The position numbers and the translations under genes are program-made. Of a DNA stretch of 64,000 bases, positions 24,336-33,358 are shown piece by piece; the stretch's first letter is position 1; each line of letters opens with the position of its first letter. The notes beneath the pieces were generated by a model. That model was not told the origin of the DNA. It did no database searches and saw nothing but the letters and a program-made list of their open reading frames with translations. This DNA comes from Actinomadura rifamycini DSM 43936 (lineage in GTDB: Bacteria; Actinomycetota; Actinomycetes; Streptosporangiales; Streptosporangiaceae), in NCBI RefSeq assembly GCF_000425065.1, contig NZ_KE384300.1, forward strand, positions 38,559-102,558. The letters are read 5' to 3'.

Positions 24336-25034
24336 TCAGCGGATCATCCGGAAGCAGAAGAACGCCGGGATGCGGAAGTACTCGCCCCGGTTCGACTTCA
24401 CCGAGCCCATGATCAGTGCGACGAACGGGCTGATCAGCACCTCGAGGTACATGACGACGAGCGGGATGAGGAACACGGGGTTCTCCGTGATCACCATGGG
24501 CACCACGGAGACCAGCAGCCACGCGACGACATGGATCATCAGCGTGATCGCGTAGTTCAGCGCCTGGGCGGCGTGGTAGCGGACGAACGCCGACTCGCGC
24601 CGCTTCACGAAGTAGATGGCGAGCGGCGCGACGAAGCCGACGATCAGCGAGCCGAGGTAGCAGAACATCGCCCACATCGGCTCGTCCCCGCCGCGGGGGC
24701 CTCCGGCGTGGGGCCCTCCGGCGTGCCCGCCCGGCGGCGGCCCGTAGCCCCAGCCGCCTTGACCGCCTCCGGGGTACCCGTACTGCTGCCCGTAACCCTG
24801 CTGCCCGTAACCCTGCTGCCCGTGACCCTGCTGCCCGTAGCCTTGCTGCGCGTAATCCTGCTGCCCGTAGCCCGCCTGCCCGTAGCCCTGCTGCCCGTAC
24901 CCCGGACCGCCGTGGGCCTGCCCGTGCGACCGGTCGTCGGGCGGGGCGAAGTCGGGACGGGATCCGGATGGTTGACCGTACGGCGACGGGTGGGGCGGCG
25001 GCCGGTCCGGCCCGGGGGGCGGCTGATCGGTCAT
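24336..25034 (-). CDS. DUF4870 membrane protein with Q/G/Y-rich head
   Basis: A 232-residue protein. The first 120 or so residues are a disordered Pro/Gly/Gln/Tyr region with tandem GYGQQ-type repeats (variants GYGQA, DYAQQ, GHGQQ; about nine units). The last 100 residues are a DUF4870 domain with three membrane segments: MWAMFCYLGSLIVGFVAPLAIYFV, then YAITLMIHVVAWLLVSVV and FLIPLVVMYLEVLISPFVALIMG. The intervening ESAFVRYHAAQALNY is the family hallmark. ATG 25034 lies 7 nt after TAGATT on the minus strand, a leaderless pattern. The head may self-associate. Function unknown. Confidence 0.88.
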   Translation of the reverse strand: MTDQPPPGPDRPPPHPSPYGQPSGSRPDFAPPDDRSHGQAHGGPGYGQQGYGQAGYGQQDYAQQGYGQQGHGQQGYGQQGYGQQYGYPGGGQGGWGYGPPPGGHAGGPHAGGPRGGDEPMWAMFCYLGSLIVGFVAPLAIYFVKRRESAFVRYHAAQALNYAITLMIHVVAWLLVSVVPMVITENPVFLIPLVVMYLEVLISPFVALIMGSVKSNRGEYFRIPAFFCFRMIR

Positions 25035-25144
25035 ACGTCGGAATCTATCCCGGAACGGTCTTCTGCCGGGGCCCAACGGAGACCCCCGGCGTACCGGGCA
25101 TGTCGCGGCACATCTTAGAATTCCGTTCGGGTTAAGGAGGCTCG

Positions 25145-25795
25145 ATGAGAGAGGTGCTCGTGGACCGCGACGTCCTGTCCGGCGACGACGAGGCGAAGCT
25201 CGCCGCGCTCGCCGCCCGGATCCGGGAACTGGCCGAGGCCATGACCCTCACCAAGGTCGCGCCCGCCGAGGCCGCCTCGGTGGCCGCCGAGGTCGCGGCG
25301 CTCACCGACCGCCTGACGGCGGAACGCCGCGCCCACCCGCCCTTCGGGGAGGTCGGCGCGGGCGGGCTCGACCGGCAGATCGCCAACCCGGTCACCGGCC
25401 GCCTCAACCCGATCGCCCCGCCCGTGGACTTCGAGGTCTCCGAGGACGGCATCGTCCGCGCCGAGTTCACGCTGCCCGCGGTGTACGAGGGCCCGCCCAC
25501 GTTCGTCCACGGCGGCGTCTCCGCGATGATCATGGACCAGGTGCTCGGCATGGCCGCCGCCGCGACCGGCACCCCCGGCATGACCGCGACCCTGGAGACC
25601 CGCTACCGCCGCCCCACCCCGCTCGGCGTCCCGCTCACCGTCGAGGCCAAGGCGGGCCGCGTCGAGGGCCGCAAGGTCTACGCCGACGGCACCATCAGCG
25701 GCCCCGACGGACGCGTGACCGTCGAGGCCAGCGCGATGTTCATCGCCCCCCAGAGCGGCCCCGCCCCCGTCCCGCCTCCCCCCCGGGCGTCCTGA
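25145..25795 (+). CDS. PaaI-type hotdog thioesterase
   Basis: A 216-residue protein. The C-terminal two thirds are a hotdog domain: FTLPAVYEGPPTFVHGGVSAMIMDQVLGMAA holds the catalytic-type HGG motif and helix, then TATLETRYRRPTPLGVPLTVEAKA and GRVTVEASAMFI. The N-terminal 70 residues are helical and charged. Family members hydrolyse acyl-CoA thioesters. The start has an ideal AAGGAGG site at close spacing. No acyl-CoA operon surrounds it, so the substrate is open. Confidence 0.88.
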   Translation: MREVLVDRDVLSGDDEAKLAALAARIRELAEAMTLTKVAPAEAASVAAEVAALTDRLTAERRAHPPFGEVGAGGLDRQIANPVTGRLNPIAPPVDFEVSEDGIVRAEFTLPAVYEGPPTFVHGGVSAMIMDQVLGMAAAATGTPGMTATLETRYRRPTPLGVPLTVEAKAGRVEGRKVYADGTISGPDGRVTVEASAMFIAPQSGPAPVPPPPRAS

Positions 25796-25823
25796 CGGCG
25801 GACCGTCCCGGCGGCGTCCGGTC

Positions 25824-26639
25824 TCACCGGCACGGCGCCGCCCCCGGCGGCTCCGGCGCGCCGTCGCCGCCGAGCACCCGCAGCACCCGGCCGGGCGTCC
25901 GGCCCAGCTCGTCCCGCATGACCCGCGTGAAGTGGGCCTGATCGCTGAATCCGAGGCCGGCCGCGAGGCCGGCGAGGTCGCGCTCGCCCCCGTCGATGCG
26001 GGCGAGGGCGCGGCTGACCCGCACGCGGTTGCGGTACCGGCTCAGCGGCATCCCCACGTGGTGGCGGAACGTCCGGCTCAGGTGCGAGGGGGACGTCTCC
26101 AGCAGCCGGGCCAGCGAGACCAGGTCGGCCGCGGCCGGTTCCCCGGCGGCGACCGCCTCCCGCGCCCGGTCGGCGAGCTCGCGGCGGCCCGGCGCGGGCA
26201 GGTCGTCGGGCTGCCCGCGGAGCACCAGGCGGAGGAGGCCGAGGAGGGCCTCGGCGGCGGCGAACGCCCGGTCCGCCCCGGCGCGCAGGAGCAGGCGGTG
26301 GGCGAGTTCTAGCCGCGCGTCCACGCGGACGGCCGGGGCGCGCGCGGTCTCCATCCCAGCGGTGAGGGCGTCGCCGGTGAACTCGACCGACGTGCAGGCG
26401 TCGCCGCCCGCCGGATGGGCGAAGCGCACCTCTTCCCCCGGACGGTGCAGATAGCCGGTGGTGGTGTCCGCCGTCAGCCGCACGCCCCGGTGGTCGAGCC
26501 GGAACCGGCCCCGCCGCACCAGGACGATCTCGGCGGCGGACGCCGCCTCGGGGCCGGACCAGCGGGCGCGGTCGTCCGCGCACTCGACCGCCCGGACGAC
26601 GAAGTGCGGGCTCCGGACCACCGTCTTCGCAGTACGCAC
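25824..26639 (-). CDS. AraC-family transcriptional regulator
   Basis: A 271-residue regulator with an N-terminal cupin-like sensing domain (VLVRRGRFRLDHRGVRLTAD, then YLHRPGEEVRFAHPAGGDACTSVEF). The C-terminal AraC double helix-turn-helix contains LARLLETSPSHLSRTFRHHVGMPLSRYRNRVR and AAGLGFSDQAHFTRVMRDELGRTPG. I start at GTG 26639 because TAGGGT plus 7 nt precedes it on the minus strand, the leaderless pattern; ATG 26681 is the longer option. It is divergent from the MFS exporter at 26727 and is its likely regulator. Confidence 0.88.
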   Translation of the reverse strand: MRTAKTVVRSPHFVVRAVECADDRARWSGPEAASAAEIVLVRRGRFRLDHRGVRLTADTTTGYLHRPGEEVRFAHPAGGDACTSVEFTGDALTAGMETARAPAVRVDARLELAHRLLLRAGADRAFAAAEALLGLLRLVLRGQPDDLPAPGRRELADRAREAVAAGEPAAADLVSLARLLETSPSHLSRTFRHHVGMPLSRYRNRVRVSRALARIDGGERDLAGLAAGLGFSDQAHFTRVMRDELGRTPGRVLRVLGGDGAPEPPGAAPCR

Positions 26640-26726
26640 CCGCACGACCCTACGCGGCGCGGCGGAAGTCCCGATCCGCATATTTCTTCAAGACCGGCCC
26701 GGTGCGCGCACCCGATGCTCGGTCCC

Positions 26727-28127
26727 ATGCCCCTCCCCCCTCATTCGGCCGCCGCGGCGCCGCGCCGACGGGCGGTGCTGGCCGTCCTGCTCACCGGGCA
26801 GCTCATGGCCTCCATGGACGGCTCGATCGTGTCGGTCGCCGCGCAGAGCATCCGGACCGGCCTCGGCGCGGACGGCACGGCGATCCAGCTCATCGTGTCC
26901 GGTTACCTGCTGGCCACGGGCGTCCTGCTGGTCACCTGCGCACGGATCGGCGACGTCGCGGGGTACCGGCGCGCGTTCCTGCTCGGCCTCGGCTGCTTCA
27001 CCGGCGCGTCGCTGCTGTGCGGCGCGGCCCCGGACGCGGCCGTGCTCGTCGTCGCCCGCATCGCGCAGGGCGCGGGGGCGGCGCTCCTGATCCCGCAGGT
27101 CATGTCGCTGATCCAGGTGCACTGGGACGGGGCGGCGCGGCGCCGGGCGCTCGGGCTGTACGGCATGGTGCTCGCCCTCGGTGTCGCGCTGGGGCAGGTC
27201 GCCGGCGGGCTCGTCACCGGCGCCGACCTGTTCGGCCTCGGCTGGCGCCCCGTCTTCCTGATCAACGTTCCGGTCGGCGCGGTCCTGCTGCTGCTCGGCC
27301 CGCGCGTCCTGCCGGACTCCCGCGGCGACGGCCGGGCGCGCCTCGACCCCGCCGGCGTGGCGCTCCTCACCGCCGCGATGGCCGCGTTCATCGTCCCGCT
27401 CGTCTTCGGTCCCGAGCGCGGCTTCCCCGGCTGGGCGTGGTTCTCCCTCGCGGGCGGCGCCGCGCTGCTGGCGGCGTTCGTCCGGCACGAGTCCGGGGCG
27501 GGGCATCCGCTGCTGGACCCGGCGGCGCTCAAGCCGGAAGGCGTCCGGCCCGGACTGGCCGCATGCTGGCTCGTCATGGGCTGCTACACGGTCTTCCTCC
27601 TCGTCCTGACCCTGCACATGCAGTCCGCGCTGGGCTTCTCCCCGCTCCGGGCGGGCCTGGCGTTCGTCCCCTACACCGTCGGCTTCGGCGCGCTGAGCCT
27701 GACCTGGCACAGGTACCCGCGGCCGTTGCGGGACGCCCTCCCGGTCGCGGGACCGATCGCCTTCGCGTGCGGGACGGTCGCGCTGGCGATCCTCGTGCGC
27801 GACCAGTGGCACGCGTACGCCTCCGCCCCGCTGCTGTTCCTCGCCGGTGCCGGGCACGCCGCCGGCTACAGCCCCCTCATCGCGCGGATCGCGTCCCTGG
27901 TGGAGCCGCGGCTCGCGTCGGCGGTGGCGGCGCTCAACTCCACCGGCCCGATGCTGGCCGGGGTGGTCGCGGTCGCGGGGCTCGGCGGCGTCTACTTCGC
28001 GGCCCCCGCCTCCGCCGCGGGACTCCTCCGCGTGGCCGCCGCCGTGGCCGTCCTGCTCGCGCTCGGCGCGGTGTGCGCGGCACGGGCGTTGTCGTACCGG
28101 GCGGCTACGCTGCCGGACCATGCATGA
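26727..28127 (+). CDS. MFS transporter of the DHA2 type
   Basis: A 466-residue major facilitator protein with many hydrophobic segments (probably 14). The first membrane helix has LAVLLTGQLMASMDGSIVSVAAQSI, with the drug:H+ antiporter Asp. GDVAGYRRAFLLG is motif A, and GAGAALLIPQVMSLI and WRPVFLINVPVG are typical of DHA2 exporters. It probably exports a drug-like compound, driven by the proton gradient. Divergent from an AraC regulator. ATG 26727 (7 nt after GATGCT) is preferred; ATG 26715 is possible. Its end overlaps the next gene by 8 nt. Confidence 0.88.
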   Translation: MPLPPHSAAAAPRRRAVLAVLLTGQLMASMDGSIVSVAAQSIRTGLGADGTAIQLIVSGYLLATGVLLVTCARIGDVAGYRRAFLLGLGCFTGASLLCGAAPDAAVLVVARIAQGAGAALLIPQVMSLIQVHWDGAARRRALGLYGMVLALGVALGQVAGGLVTGADLFGLGWRPVFLINVPVGAVLLLLGPRVLPDSRGDGRARLDPAGVALLTAAMAAFIVPLVFGPERGFPGWAWFSLAGGAALLAAFVRHESGAGHPLLDPAALKPEGVRPGLAACWLVMGCYTVFLLVLTLHMQSALGFSPLRAGLAFVPYTVGFGALSLTWHRYPRPLRDALPVAGPIAFACGTVALAILVRDQWHAYASAPLLFLAGAGHAAGYSPLIARIASLVEPRLASAVAALNSTGPMLAGVVAVAGLGGVYFAAPASAAGLLRVAAAVAVLLALGAVCAARALSYRAATLPDHA

Positions 28128-28614
28128 GATGGCCGCGATGGCCGGATTCTTCGCCGCCCACGGTGTCTGGAGCGTCTCGGACGGCGAGACGCTGATCCCG
28201 ATGCTCGCCTACGAGCACCCGAACGGCGAGCGAGGCATGGACCGGCTGGTCCACGACGACGTCGGGAATGCCGCGGCGGCCGGGCAGGAGGCGCTGCGCA
28301 CCGGCCGCGACGGCTGGGTCCGCGCGGCGCTCGTCGTCGACGCCTACCTCCACCTCGACACGGGGCGCGTCGACGCGCTGGTCGTCGAGTCCGTCGAGTA
28401 CGGGTCGTCCCCGCGGTCGCTGAAGATGGCCGTCCCGTACCGGCCGCAGCAGGCGCCCCGGGGGTTCGGCGTGTACCGGCCCAAGTTCATCGAGGTCGCG
28501 GGCGTCGACGATGCCGATCTGCCCGCCCTGGCCGACGCCTTCTTCGCCGGCGTCGACTCCCACGAGCAGGCGGCCGCCGTCTGGAACGCCCACCTGGTGG
28601 ACGAGTCGGTGTGA
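28120..28614 (+). CDS. Conserved hypothetical protein
   Basis: A 164-residue soluble protein I do not recognise by family. It begins HEMAAMAGFFAAHGVWSVSDGETLIPMLAYEHPNGERGMDRL and has an alpha/beta pattern with VRAALVVDAYLHLDTGRVDALVVESVEYG. ATG 28120 lies 8 nt after TACGCT (28106-28111) inside the end of the MFS gene, so it probably has its own leaderless transcript. Codon use looks like that of its neighbours. Confidence 0.7.
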   Translation: MHEMAAMAGFFAAHGVWSVSDGETLIPMLAYEHPNGERGMDRLVHDDVGNAAAAGQEALRTGRDGWVRAALVVDAYLHLDTGRVDALVVESVEYGSSPRSLKMAVPYRPQQAPRGFGVYRPKFIEVAGVDDADLPALADAFFAGVDSHEQAAAVWNAHLVDESV

Positions 28615-28663
28615 CCGCGCGCCCCGTCGACGCCGCCCGCGGCGGGGCCCATGATGGGGCGGC

Positions 28664-29203
28664 ATGACGCAACCGCTCGCCGTCCTGGTCAACGGGCTGC
28701 CCGGGGCCGGGAAGACGACCCTCGCCCGGCAGGTGGGGCCCCGCCTCGGGCTGCCGGTGTTCAGCAAGGACGTCATCAAGGAGACCCACGCCGACGTGCT
28801 GGGCACCGAGTCGCCGGGCCTGCCGCAGCGCCGCTGGAACTCGATGCTCGGCGCGGCGGCGAGCGAGACGATGTGGTCGCTGCTGGCGGACGCGCCCGCC
28901 GGCGCGGTGCTGGAGTCGAGCTGGCCCCCGGACGTCCGCGGCCTGGTCGTGCGGGGGCTCGGCCGCGCCGGGAACCCTCGGACGGTCGAGGTCTGGTGCG
29001 ACGTCCCGCTGGAGACCGCCCGGCGCCGCTTCGAGGACCGGCACCCGCGCCACCCGGTCCACGGCGAGCCGCTGACGGACGCCGAGTGGGAGGACCGGCG
29101 CGGCGCCCGGCCGCTCGGGCTGGGCCCGACCCTGCGGGTCGATACCGCGCGTCCGGTCGATGCGGACGCCGTCGTCGAGTGGATCCGCGCTCGGACGCCG
29201 TGA
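28664..29203 (+). CDS. AAA_33-type P-loop kinase-like protein
   Basis: A 179-residue P-loop protein. Walker A is NGLPGAGKTTLARQVG at residues 9-24, followed by LPVFSKDVIKETHADVLG. The arrangement resembles small AAA_33 kinases (gluconate or zeta-toxin-like relatives). A likely LID region ERHP-type reads FEDRHPRHPVHGEPLTDAEWEDR. ATG 28664 lies 8 nt after CATGAT, suggesting a leaderless transcript. The phosphate acceptor is unknown. No antitoxin-like gene is adjacent. Confidence 0.78.
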   Translation: MTQPLAVLVNGLPGAGKTTLARQVGPRLGLPVFSKDVIKETHADVLGTESPGLPQRRWNSMLGAAASETMWSLLADAPAGAVLESSWPPDVRGLVVRGLGRAGNPRTVEVWCDVPLETARRRFEDRHPRHPVHGEPLTDAEWEDRRGARPLGLGPTLRVDTARPVDADAVVEWIRARTP

Positions 29204-29349
29204 GCTGCCGGGAACCGCCCTGCCGGCGCGCGTCCCCGCCGCGTCCGTGTGGTCCCGGACGGCCGCGGAAGTCTGTAGCGGAAGGGAACCGGGACCGGCC
29301 GGGGGGCGTCCAGGCAGGAAGATCATCCGAACTTCCGAAGGGACGCCAC

Positions 29350-30840
29350 ATGGGTTACCCGGCCGAGTCTGTCGAGCTGTACGAGCGCGGGACGGCCGCG
29401 CTGGACGGCGGTCGGGGAGAGGAGGCCAGGGAGCTGTTCCGGCGCGCCTACGACGCCGGCCACCCGGGCGGCGCGCACCAGTTGGGGTGGGGCGCGTTGG
29501 CGCGCGAAGAGGACGACCGCGCACTGGAATGGTTCCGGCGGGCCGCCGAGATGGGGTACGCGGCGAGCGCCTTCGAGGTCGGCTGGGCCATGGACCAGAA
29601 GGGCGACCTCGCGGAGGCCGAGCGGTGGTACCGGCAGGCGGCCGAAGGCGGGCACGTCGGCGGCATGCTGAACCTCGGGTCGATCCTCGAGAAGAAGGAC
29701 GGGACGGCCGAGGCCATGGACCTCTACCGCCGGGCCTGGGAACGGGGGGAGGACAAGGCGGCGTTCAACCTCGGCAGGCTCTTCGACGATGGAGGCAAGG
29801 GCGACCTGGACGCCGCCGCGACCTGGTACGGCCGCGCCGCCGAGCGCGGCAACGCCGTCGCGGCCTTCAACCTCGGGTTCGTCCGCGAGGATCAGGGCGA
29901 CCTCGACGGGCGCGAGGCGGCGTGGCGGCGCGCGGCCGACCTGGGGCACCCGAAGGCCGCCTATGCCGTCGGCACGGTACGCGACCGGGCGGGGGACGAG
30001 GACGCCGCCGCCGCGTGGTTCCGCCGCGCCGTCCGGGAGCACGGCAGCGAGGCCGCCGCCCGCAAGCTCGGCGACATCTATATGCACCGGGACGACGCCC
30101 GGCGCGCCCGGTACTGGAGCCGCTTCCCGTCCGGCCTCGACGACTACAGCACGGAGTTCGAGCTGTTCGCCGGGGCGGGGTCGGCCGCCGCGATCCACCG
30201 GCAGGACGTCCTCTACAAGGAGATCGACACCGACGGCTACGTCGAGTTCGACCTCGACGCGCGGACCCTCACGGTCGGCGGCCGCACCTTCCGCGGCGTC
30301 ACCCTGCTCGGCAGCTTCTCCCGCCTCGACGACAGCTGGCTGTGGGCCTGGGCCAACGGGAACCTGGCCCCGGACGGGCCCGCCGTCGCGCCGCTGCGCA
30401 CGATCCGCGAGTACGGCGAGCGGCACGACGTCCCCGAGCTGGTGACGGGACGGCTCGACCTGAGCGGCTTCCCGGACCCGCGGCAGGCCGCGGTGACGAT
30501 GGCCATCGGGGCCGCCGCGCTGCTCGGCGGGAACGGCGTGCACAGCTGCGCCGTCAACGACGGGAAGGGGTCGAGCTTCTTCCACATCGACGACCCGTCG
30601 CTGCCCGCCGCGCGGTTCGACCGGCTCGCGGCGCCGCGCCTGCTGACGACGGCCTCCCAGGTCTTCCCGAACGACCACCGCAACGTCGTCCAGGGGTTCC
30701 TGGCGCACTACGGGTTCCGCATCCGGATGTCCGCCGACGCCATCGACGGCGTGTCCCCGGACGGCGACCGGGTGACCGTCGCCTTCACCGAGGACGGGCT
30801 CATCGAGGCCATGACGGTGGGGCGCGAGGAGGACGCCTGA
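29350..30840 (+). CDS. Sel1/TPR-repeat protein with DUF6882-like tail
   Basis: A 496-residue protein. The first 250 residues are about seven helical Sel1-like repeats of roughly 36 residues: RAYDAGHPGGAHQLGWGAL, RAAEMGYAASAFEVGWAM, QAAEGGHVGGMLNLGSIL and so on. The C-terminal half (from about residue 265) resembles the DUF6882 type: LYKEIDTDGYVEFDLDARTLTVGG, LLGSFSRLDDSWLWAWANGN, MAIGAAALLGGNGVHSC. ATG 29350 follows GAAGGGA. The repeats normally mediate protein contacts. A cytoplasmic protein of unknown role. Confidence 0.8.
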   Translation: MGYPAESVELYERGTAALDGGRGEEARELFRRAYDAGHPGGAHQLGWGALAREEDDRALEWFRRAAEMGYAASAFEVGWAMDQKGDLAEAERWYRQAAEGGHVGGMLNLGSILEKKDGTAEAMDLYRRAWERGEDKAAFNLGRLFDDGGKGDLDAAATWYGRAAERGNAVAAFNLGFVREDQGDLDGREAAWRRAADLGHPKAAYAVGTVRDRAGDEDAAAAWFRRAVREHGSEAAARKLGDIYMHRDDARRARYWSRFPSGLDDYSTEFELFAGAGSAAAIHRQDVLYKEIDTDGYVEFDLDARTLTVGGRTFRGVTLLGSFSRLDDSWLWAWANGNLAPDGPAVAPLRTIREYGERHDVPELVTGRLDLSGFPDPRQAAVTMAIGAAALLGGNGVHSCAVNDGKGSSFFHIDDPSLPAARFDRLAAPRLLTTASQVFPNDHRNVVQGFLAHYGFRIRMSADAIDGVSPDGDRVTVAFTEDGLIEAMTVGREEDA

Positions 30841-30841
30841 C

Positions 30842-31303
30842 TCAGTACTCGTACACCCTGATCACCGGGTCGCGGCCGTTCCACGACGCGATGATCGACG
30901 ACGTGCGGCGGTCGGCGCGGAAGTCGACGCGCAGCCAGCCCCGCGCGCCCGTCACGCGGGTCTCGAATCCGGGGTTCGGCGTCGCCGACACCAGCCGCAC
31001 CTCGCCGCCGCGCAGCGACATCGCGGCCTGCCCGCCCTTCACCGCGTAGCTGCGCACGTTCCCCGGCGGCCGCGGCGCCGCCGGGCCGGGTGCCCGGTCG
31101 CGCCCGCCGGCGTCCGGCCGCGCGGTCGGACCGGCGGTCGGCGCGGTCGGGCTCCCGCGGATCACGGGGCCCGCGATCGGCGGCGGCGCGGCCCGTTCGG
31201 ACACCGTCGCCCGCACCACGTCGCGGACGCCGAGCCATGACAGCGTCACCGCGAGCGCGGTCACCCCCGCCCACGGGGCAACATACGACATCACGCGACG
31301 CAT
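30842..31303 (-). CDS. Membrane-anchored hypothetical protein
   Basis: A 153-residue protein with one N-terminal membrane segment (YVAPWAGVTALAVTLSWLGV) and a Pro/Ala/Arg-rich linker. An extracytoplasmic domain of about 75 residues follows, with FETRVTGARGWLRVDF and SSIIASWNGRDPVIRVYEY. It is divergent from the two-component system at 31331 with only 27 bp between, so it may be its target or input. I do not recognise the domain. Confidence 0.65.
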   Translation of the reverse strand: MRRVMSYVAPWAGVTALAVTLSWLGVRDVVRATVSERAAPPPIAGPVIRGSPTAPTAGPTARPDAGGRDRAPGPAAPRPPGNVRSYAVKGGQAAMSLRGGEVRLVSATPNPGFETRVTGARGWLRVDFRADRRTSSIIASWNGRDPVIRVYEY

Positions 31304-31330
31304 CAGCACATCGTGGCATACGGTGCCGCC

Positions 31331-32011
31331 ATGGCAAGTGTTCTGGTGGTCGAGGACGACGCCGACGTCCGTTCCGCCCTGATGCGGGAGCTCGGTGCCC
31401 GCTCCCACGTCGTGCGCAGCGCCGGAACCGCGATGGACGCCCTCCGCGAGGTCACCCGGGAGCCGCCCGACGTCGTCATCCTCGACCTCGGGCTGCCCGA
31501 CCTCGACGGCGCCGAGGTGCTGAAGATGCTCCGCGGCGTCTCCGACGTCCCCGTCGTCATCGCCACCGCCCGCGACGACGAGCCCGAGATCGTCCGGCTG
31601 CTGCACGCGGGCGCCGACGACTACCTCGTCAAGCCGTTCTCCGCCGAGCACCTCAACGCCCGCCTCGCCGCCGTGCTGCGCCGGTCCGCGCGGTCCGGGC
31701 CCGCCGCCGAGCTGACCGTCGGCGGCCTGCACATCGACCTCGACCGCCGGGAGGCCAGCCTGGACGGCGCGGGCCTCGGGCTGACCCGCCGCGAGTTCGA
31801 CCTGCTCGCCTACCTCGCGGCCCGCCCCGGCCGGGTCGTCGCCCGCCGCGAGCTCCTCGCCGAGGTGTGGCGGCAGGCGTACGGGGACGACCAGACCATC
31901 GACGTGCACCTGTCGTGGCTGCGCCGCAAGCTCGGCGAGACCGCCGCCGCGCCCCGCTACCTGCACACCGTCCGCGGCGTCGGCGTCCGGCTCGCCGCGC
32001 CCGAAGCATGA
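31331..32011 (+). CDS. OmpR-family response regulator
   Basis: A 226-residue regulator. The receiver domain (1-115) has the acidic pair in VLVVEDDADV, the phospho-acceptor Asp in VVILDLGLPDLDG, Thr in VIATARDDE and Lys in YLVKPFS. The C-terminal winged helix (125-222) reads LTRREFDLLAYLAARPGRVV, then DDQTIDVHLSWLRRKLGE and LHTVRGVGVRL. ATG 31331 lies 6 nt after TACGGT, a leaderless pattern. Its stop overlaps the kinase start (ATGA). Confidence 0.93.
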   Translation: MASVLVVEDDADVRSALMRELGARSHVVRSAGTAMDALREVTREPPDVVILDLGLPDLDGAEVLKMLRGVSDVPVVIATARDDEPEIVRLLHAGADDYLVKPFSAEHLNARLAAVLRRSARSGPAAELTVGGLHIDLDRREASLDGAGLGLTRREFDLLAYLAARPGRVVARRELLAEVWRQAYGDDQTIDVHLSWLRRKLGETAAAPRYLHTVRGVGVRLAAPEA

Positions 32012-33348
32012 GGCGGACGCTCGTCCTGGTGTCCCTCGCGGTCACCTCGATGGTCGCGCTCGCGTTCCTCATCCCGCTCGCCCTCACGGTCCGGGAGATC
32101 GCCCGGGACCGCGCCCTCACCGCCGCCGAACGCCAGGCCAGCGCCCTCGGCCCGGTCCTCGCCGTCACCGAGGACCCCGCCGCGCTCGAACGCGCCGTCG
32201 CCAGCACCCGCGCGGGCGCCGCCGGCCGCATGACCCTGCACATGCCGGGCGGCGCGACCGTCCCGGCGGGGTCCCGCGGCGACGTCAACGCCGACCCCCG
32301 GCAGCTCGACCGGGCCGGCCGCCGCGGCCGCGCCTACACCGTCCGGGTGCCCGAGGGGTACGCGCTCCTGCAGCCGGTCGCGCTGGACGCCGGCCGCATC
32401 GCCGTCATCGAGGTGTTCGTCCCGTCCGCCGACATGTCCCGCGGGGTGCTGGAGGCGTGGCTCGTCATGACGGCCGTCGCCGCGGCCCTCGTCGCCGGGT
32501 CGGTCGCCGTCGCCGACCGGCTCGGCAACCGGATGATCCGGTCCACCCGGCGGCTCGCGGTGGCCGCGACCGCGTTCGGCGACGGGGAGCTGAGCGTGCG
32601 CATCGAGCCCGACGGCCCGCCTGAGCTCGTCGAGGCGGGCCGCGCCTTCAACGCCATGGCCGACCACGTCGTCCAGCTCCTGGCCGCCGAGCGCGAGATG
32701 GCCGCCGACCTCTCGCACCGCCTGCGCACCCCGCTCGCCGCGCTCCGGCTCAACGCCGAGGCGCTCGGCCCGGGACCCGTCGCCGACGAGACCCGCGAGG
32801 CCGTCGACCGCATCGAGCGCGAGGTCGACCAGATCATCCGCACCGTCCGCCGCCCCACCGGGCGCGGCAGCTGCGACGCCGCGAAGGTCCTGCGGGACCG
32901 CGTGCGGTTCTGGTCCGTCCTCGCCGAGGACGAGGGCCGCGCCTGCGAGCTGATCGGCGCCGAGGAGCCCGCGCCGCTCCCGCTCCCCGGCACCGAACTC
33001 GCCGCCGCCGTCGACGCCCTCCTCGGCAACGTGTTCCGGCACACCGCCGAGGGCACCGCCTTCGCCGTCACCCTGCACCAGGGGCAGGGCGTCACCGGCA
33101 TCCTCGTCGCCGACGGCGGCCCCGGCATCGCCGACCCCGACGCCGCCCTGCGGCGCGGCAGCAGCGGCGGCGGCTCCACCGGCCTCGGCCTCGACATCGC
33201 CCGCCGCGCCGCCGAGTCGACCGGCGGCCACCTGCGCATCCACCGCTCGGTGCTGGGCGGCGCCCAGATCCAGATGTGGTTCCGCACGAAGTACCTGCCG
33301 CCGCCCCGCCGCTCCCGCCGGCTCGTCCGCCGCCGCCACGCCCGCTAG
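32008..33348 (+). CDS. Sensor histidine kinase of the OmpR pair
   Basis: A 446-residue kinase. Two membrane segments (about 5-28 and 148-168) bracket an extracytoplasmic sensor of about 120 residues, followed by HAMP (170-222). The H-box is MAADLSHRLRTPLAALRLNAEAL with His237; the residue after His is Arg instead of the usual Glu/Asp, which could affect phosphatase activity. The ATPase has ALLGNVFRHTAEG, ADGGPGIADP and GSTGLGLDIARR. Start overlaps the regulator stop by 4 nt, so the two are co-translated. Signal unknown. Confidence 0.92.
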   Translation: MRRTLVLVSLAVTSMVALAFLIPLALTVREIARDRALTAAERQASALGPVLAVTEDPAALERAVASTRAGAAGRMTLHMPGGATVPAGSRGDVNADPRQLDRAGRRGRAYTVRVPEGYALLQPVALDAGRIAVIEVFVPSADMSRGVLEAWLVMTAVAAALVAGSVAVADRLGNRMIRSTRRLAVAATAFGDGELSVRIEPDGPPELVEAGRAFNAMADHVVQLLAAEREMAADLSHRLRTPLAALRLNAEALGPGPVADETREAVDRIEREVDQIIRTVRRPTGRGSCDAAKVLRDRVRFWSVLAEDEGRACELIGAEEPAPLPLPGTELAAAVDALLGNVFRHTAEGTAFAVTLHQGQGVTGILVADGGPGIADPDAALRRGSSGGGSTGLGLDIARRAAESTGGHLRIHRSVLGGAQIQMWFRTKYLPPPRRSRRLVRRRHAR

Positions 33349-33358
33349 CGTCGGGCGC

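Noticed and set aside
28664..29203. Zeta-toxin
   Set aside because: The P-loop protein is of a size and motif order seen in many small kinases, and no epsilon-like antitoxin is next to it.
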